From positions 1 to 33,507 of the forward strand of contig CALFWM010000093.1 in NCBI GenBank assembly GCA_937928635.1: DNA of 33,507 bases, in the 5' to 3' direction. Position 1 is the first letter of the stretch. Each line of letters begins with the position of its first letter. The position numbers and the translations under genes were made by a program. Of this stretch, positions 31,106 to 33,507 are shown one piece after another. Below the pieces are notes generated by a model. That model ran no database searches, was not told where the DNA came from, and saw nothing but the letters and a program-made list of their open reading frames with translations. The stretch is from an uncultured Sulfitobacter sp. GTDB taxonomy: Bacteria; Pseudomonadota; Alphaproteobacteria; Rhodobacterales; Rhodobacteraceae.

Positions 31106-32434
31106 TTGCGCACCAGACTTGCGATTAGAATTCATACGATTTTGGAACATTATTTCCCGGAACGCCGGGTGTTTTTGAAATCTGACAATGATACCCGTTT
31201 CATCCGTTTGCGCCCCGGCACACAAATCATCGCCTTTGCGGGCTCTGCCCTGCTGGTGGCCTGGGCCATTGTGGCTACGGCCATTATCCTGATGGACAGC
31301 ATCGGGTCGGGCAACTTTCGCGAGCAGGCCAAGCGGGATCAACGCACCTATCAGGCCCGGCTGAATGATCTCTCCGCCCAACGGGACACCCGCGCTGAAG
31401 AGGCTCTTGCCGCACAAAACCGCTTTAACGCCGCGTTGAAACAGATTTCGTCGATGCAGTCAGAGCTGCTCAGCTCTGAAACCCGCCGGCATGAACTGGA
31501 AACCGGGATCGAGGTGATCCAATCCACCCTGCGCGACACCATGAAAGACCGTGAGATTGCCCGCACGCAATTGGCAGAGCTTGAGGAGTCGCTTGAAAAT
31601 GGCGGCGACAGCATTGTGCGCGCCGCAGGCAACAGCACCCCTGTGGATTTTCTGGCCGATGCGCTGGCCCGCACCGCAGCAGAGCGTGATCAGGTGATCG
31701 CGGATGCCCAGGACGCCCTGTTGCAGGCCGATGAAATGGCGCAGCGTATTGAGGTTATGAAAGATCAGAACGACACGATCTTTCGCCAGCTTGAAGAAGC
31801 GATGACCGTCTCTGTTGCTCCGCTGGACAAGATGTTCCGCCAGGCTGGCATGCCAACCGACCGGATATTGGAAACCGTACGCCGGGGGTATTCTGGTCAG
31901 GGTGGCCCGATGACGCCGCTGAGCTTTACCACTCGGGGCGAGGCCGCCTCTGCCGACACGCTGCGCGCCAACCGGTTGCTTAATCAGATGGACCGGCTGA
32001 ACCTTTACCGGATCGCGGCCCAAAAGGCTCCCTTTGCCAACCCGGTCAAAAATGCATTCCGCTTCACCAGCCAGTTTGGCTTTCGCCGTGACCCAAAAAC
32101 CGGGGGGCGACGCATGCATTCCGGCGTCGATTTTGCCGCTGGTTTGGGCACGCCGCTCTATGCCACGGCGGACGGTGTTGTGGTGCACTCTGGCTGGCAA
32201 TCAGGATATGGTAGGTTGGTCAAGATTCAGCATGAATTTGGCATCGAAACCCGCTATGCCCACATGTCAAAACTTCGCGTGAAAGTGGGCCAAAGGGTCT
32301 CGCGCGGTCAGCATATTGGTGATATGGGAGCATCTGGACGGGTCACCGGCGTGCATCTGCACTATGAAGTCCGCGTAGGTGGCAAGGCTGTTAACCCTAT
32401 GATCTATATCAAGGCTGCAAACGATGTTTTCTAA
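31106..32434 (+). CDS. Membrane-anchored M23 metallopeptidase (murein endopeptidase-like)
   Basis: 442 residues from TTG 31106. The only in-frame codons between it and an upstream stop are non-start codons or CTG, and a G-rich ribosome binding site (GGGGACGGG) precedes it. One transmembrane helix lies at about 40-63, then a long coiled coil (about 75-165 and 190-230), then the C-terminal LytM/M23 domain. Zinc ligands are His338 and Asp342 in RRMHSGVDFAAG and His419 in HLHYEV; His386 and His417 complete the catalytic set, so the peptidase should be active. It probably cuts peptide cross-links of peptidoglycan in the periplasm. It overlaps the bactofilin gene by 11 bases. Confidence 0.9.
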   Translation: MRTRLAIRIHTILEHYFPERRVFLKSDNDTRFIRLRPGTQIIAFAGSALLVAWAIVATAIILMDSIGSGNFREQAKRDQRTYQARLNDLSAQRDTRAEEALAAQNRFNAALKQISSMQSELLSSETRRHELETGIEVIQSTLRDTMKDREIARTQLAELEESLENGGDSIVRAAGNSTPVDFLADALARTAAERDQVIADAQDALLQADEMAQRIEVMKDQNDTIFRQLEEAMTVSVAPLDKMFRQAGMPTDRILETVRRGYSGQGGPMTPLSFTTRGEAASADTLRANRLLNQMDRLNLYRIAAQKAPFANPVKNAFRFTSQFGFRRDPKTGGRRMHSGVDFAAGLGTPLYATADGVVVHSGWQSGYGRLVKIQHEFGIETRYAHMSKLRVKVGQRVSRGQHIGDMGASGRVTGVHLHYEVRVGGKAVNPMIYIKAANDVF

Positions 32435-32945
32435 AAGCAAAATCAACGATCCCACCCCTGGCTCCGAAAATGACGGGCACGGCTCGGCCACTTCTGCGGC
32501 CTCTGGCGCAGCTCCTGCCACCTCGGCACCAGCGGCCCCCAAGCCAAGCGAATTCAAAGCCAGCTCCCCCAAGGCAAAGCCGCCCCCCTCCCTGTTGTCC
32601 CCTGACCTGCATGTCACCGGCAACATGAAGACCACCGGCGACATCAATGTTGAGGGCACCGTTGAGGGTGACATCCGCGCGCACCTGCTGATGATTGGTG
32701 AAAGCGCCACCATCAAGGGCGAAGTGACCGCTGATGACGTGGTGATCAATGGCCGTATCGTGGGCCGCGTGCGTGGCCTCAAGGTGCGCCTGACGTCCAC
32801 AGCGCGGGTTGAGGGTGACATCATCCACAAGACCATCGCCATCGAATCCGGTGCCCATTTTGAGGGTTCTGTTCAGCGGCAGGATGACCCATTGAACCCC
32901 GGCGCAAAAGCGGCCCCTGCGGTCAAGGCGAACCCGGCGTCCTAA
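32424..32945 (+). CDS. Bactofilin (polymer-forming cytoskeletal protein, DUF583)
   Basis: 173 residues. A disordered Ala/Pro/Ser-rich N-terminus (1-55) precedes the bactofilin core (about 59-152), whose short repeats (HVTGNMKTTGDINVEGTVEGDI, IGESATIKGEVTADDVVINGRIVGRV and so on) form the right-handed beta-helix, and a short Ala/Pro tail follows. Bactofilins polymerise without nucleotide, bind the inner membrane through the N-terminus and position wall enzymes. The start lies inside the M23 peptidase gene (11-base overlap), so the two are made together; the same pairing controls cell shape or stalk/curvature in other bacteria. An intrinsic terminator follows the stop by 21 bases. Confidence 0.93.
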   Translation: MFSKSKINDPTPGSENDGHGSATSAASGAAPATSAPAAPKPSEFKASSPKAKPPPSLLSPDLHVTGNMKTTGDINVEGTVEGDIRAHLLMIGESATIKGEVTADDVVINGRIVGRVRGLKVRLTSTARVEGDIIHKTIAIESGAHFEGSVQRQDDPLNPGAKAAPAVKANPAS

Positions 32946-32966
32946 ACGGACCTAGTTAGACATATC

Positions 32967-33002
32967 AAAGGGCGTTGCATATCAAATGCAACGCCCTTTT
33001 TT
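32967..33002 (+). terminator. Intrinsic terminator of the M23-bactofilin operon
   Basis: A perfect 14-bp stem (32967-32980 with 32986-32999, GGGCGTTGCAT at its core) with a 5-nt loop ATCAA is followed directly by six T (32997-33002). This is the clearest rho-independent terminator in the window. Confidence 0.92.
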
Positions 33003-33370
33003 GTTGGCCCCTCATTGCTCTAGGGTGAAGCCGCTTTTACTTAAGAAGCGCCGGACATCTCGCAGAGGCTTTGACAGGTTACATTGCCGAGGACGGCGTT
33101 CGCTTACCTACGGCCTGTGTCGCACACCCAGATCTGCGCCCCCTTGGAGCCGCAGACCGATAGGCCCGCTGCCTCCCCCTCGACCGGACCAATTGGTCCG
33201 TCCGGGAAAACGGCCATTTCGCTTGGGACAGGGGCGGCGAGATGTCAGACGCGTGATCAATCAAAGGCAGGTTTATCTATGAGGGGGTCAGTCCTGAAAC
33301 GGTTGATCCTCGCATCACATCAACACCGCTTACTGCAAACGGCCATCAGATGATGCGACTGAAAACCTAG
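33003..33370. other. Gene-free stretch with a 16-bp palindrome
   Basis: No credible gene, RNA or promoter was recognised between the bactofilin terminator and the insertion sequence. The one distinct feature is CGGACCAATTGGTCCG (33185-33200), a perfect 16-bp palindrome that could be an operator. Short frames such as ATG 33278 to TGA (25 codons) have no ribosome binding site. The stretch may be the promoter side of a gene that the insertion sequence has displaced. Confidence 0.4.
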
Positions 33371-33507
33371 GAGCTGTTGACGTTCAGGGCTCCCATTTGT
33401 TTTGAGTTCTGATTCAAAGTTGCAAACGAAGGAGAGCAGCTTTGAGCCGACATGTTTTGACTGATGATCAATGGGCCGCCATCGAGCCCTATTGCCTGGG
33501 AAAGAAG
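33371..33507 (+). mobile_element. Left end of an IS5-family insertion sequence, truncated by the window
   Basis: A transposase gene begins at 33442. CTAG (33367-33370), a fit to the YTAR target duplication of IS5-type elements, is followed by GAGCTGTTGACGTTCAGGGC, so I put the left terminus at 33371. The right end, its matching inverted repeat and the second CTAG copy are outside the window, so this boundary is inferred. Orientation is plus. Confidence 0.6.
33442..33507 (+). CDS. IS5-family transposase, N-terminal 22 residues
   Basis: TTG at 33442, with AAGGAGA 7 bases upstream, opens a frame reading MSRHVLTDDQWAAIEPYCLG and continuing past the window end. The LTDDQWAAIEP start is the standard N-terminus of IS5-family (IS427/IS1031 subgroup) DDE transposases, which begin with a short helical DNA-binding segment. 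The catalytic residues are beyond the window. In this subgroup the gene is often split into two overlapping frames joined by programmed frameshifting; that cannot be judged here. Confidence 0.85.
   Translation, partial: MSRHVLTDDQWAAIEPYCLGKK

Noticed and set aside
33084..33353. 89-codon plus-strand frame before the insertion sequence
   Set aside because: It spans the 16-bp palindrome, lacks a ribosome binding site and shows no protein-like pattern.

Overview
The window looks like a chromosomal segment from an alphaproteobacterium of the Rhodobacterales, probably the marine Roseobacter group. The protein families and their neighbourhoods fit this. So do two lineage-typical regulatory sites read directly in the DNA: an alphaproteobacterial LexA box (GTTC-N7-GTTC) before uvrA and a full CtrA box (TTAA-N7-TTAAC) before a small proline-rich gene. 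Most of the content is housekeeping and central metabolism. No CRISPR array, tRNA, rRNA or prophage was seen.

Layout. 1-1296: the end of an unknown gene, then zapA and a coiled-coil partner gene on the minus strand. 1583-7872: a carbohydrate block with transketolase, a small membrane protein, a DUF808 membrane protein (minus), and two glyceraldehyde-3-phosphate dehydrogenase paralogues separated by an unlisted 47-codon membrane ORF and a pair of perfect palindromes. 7965-8971: coaD and a CBS-domain protein (minus). 9034-16861: a valine/branched-chain acid catabolism cluster with a divergent LysR regulator, mmsA, acyl-CoA dehydrogenase, 3-hydroxyisobutyryl-CoA hydrolase, mmsB and an MmgE/PrpD protein; a CtrA-box gene of unknown function sits inside it. 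16925-21038: uvrA with its SOS box, and an MFS transporter. 21011-21402: a probable gene remnant and a large palindrome. 21526-23600: lpdA and a DUF924 protein. 23700-29492: a probable minus-strand operon of a giant AsmA-like envelope protein, queA and an MFS transporter. 29602-30866: bcp peroxiredoxin coupled to a DUF455 ferritin-like protein. 31106-33002: an envelope operon of a membrane-anchored M23 peptidase overlapping a bactofilin, closed by a textbook terminator. 33371-33507: the left end of an IS5-family insertion sequence, cut by the window edge.

How the genes work together. The valine genes carry isobutyryl-CoA through dehydrogenation, thioester hydrolysis and oxidation to methylmalonate semialdehyde, then to propionyl-CoA. 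Transketolase and the GAPDHs belong to triose/pentose metabolism; the first GAPDH lacks the NAD-selecting aspartate that the second retains, which suggests different cofactor use. LpdA is the E3 of 2-oxoacid dehydrogenases. The M23-bactofilin pair is a recognised arrangement for local control of peptidoglycan and cell shape.

No complete new defence or mobile system is visible. The most useful leads are the CtrA-controlled proline-rich protein, the GAPDH pair with its intervening small ORF and twin palindromes, the remnant plus palindrome at 21011-21402, and the structured leader before the M23 peptidase gene. All function calls come from reading sequence and motif recall; no database search was run.
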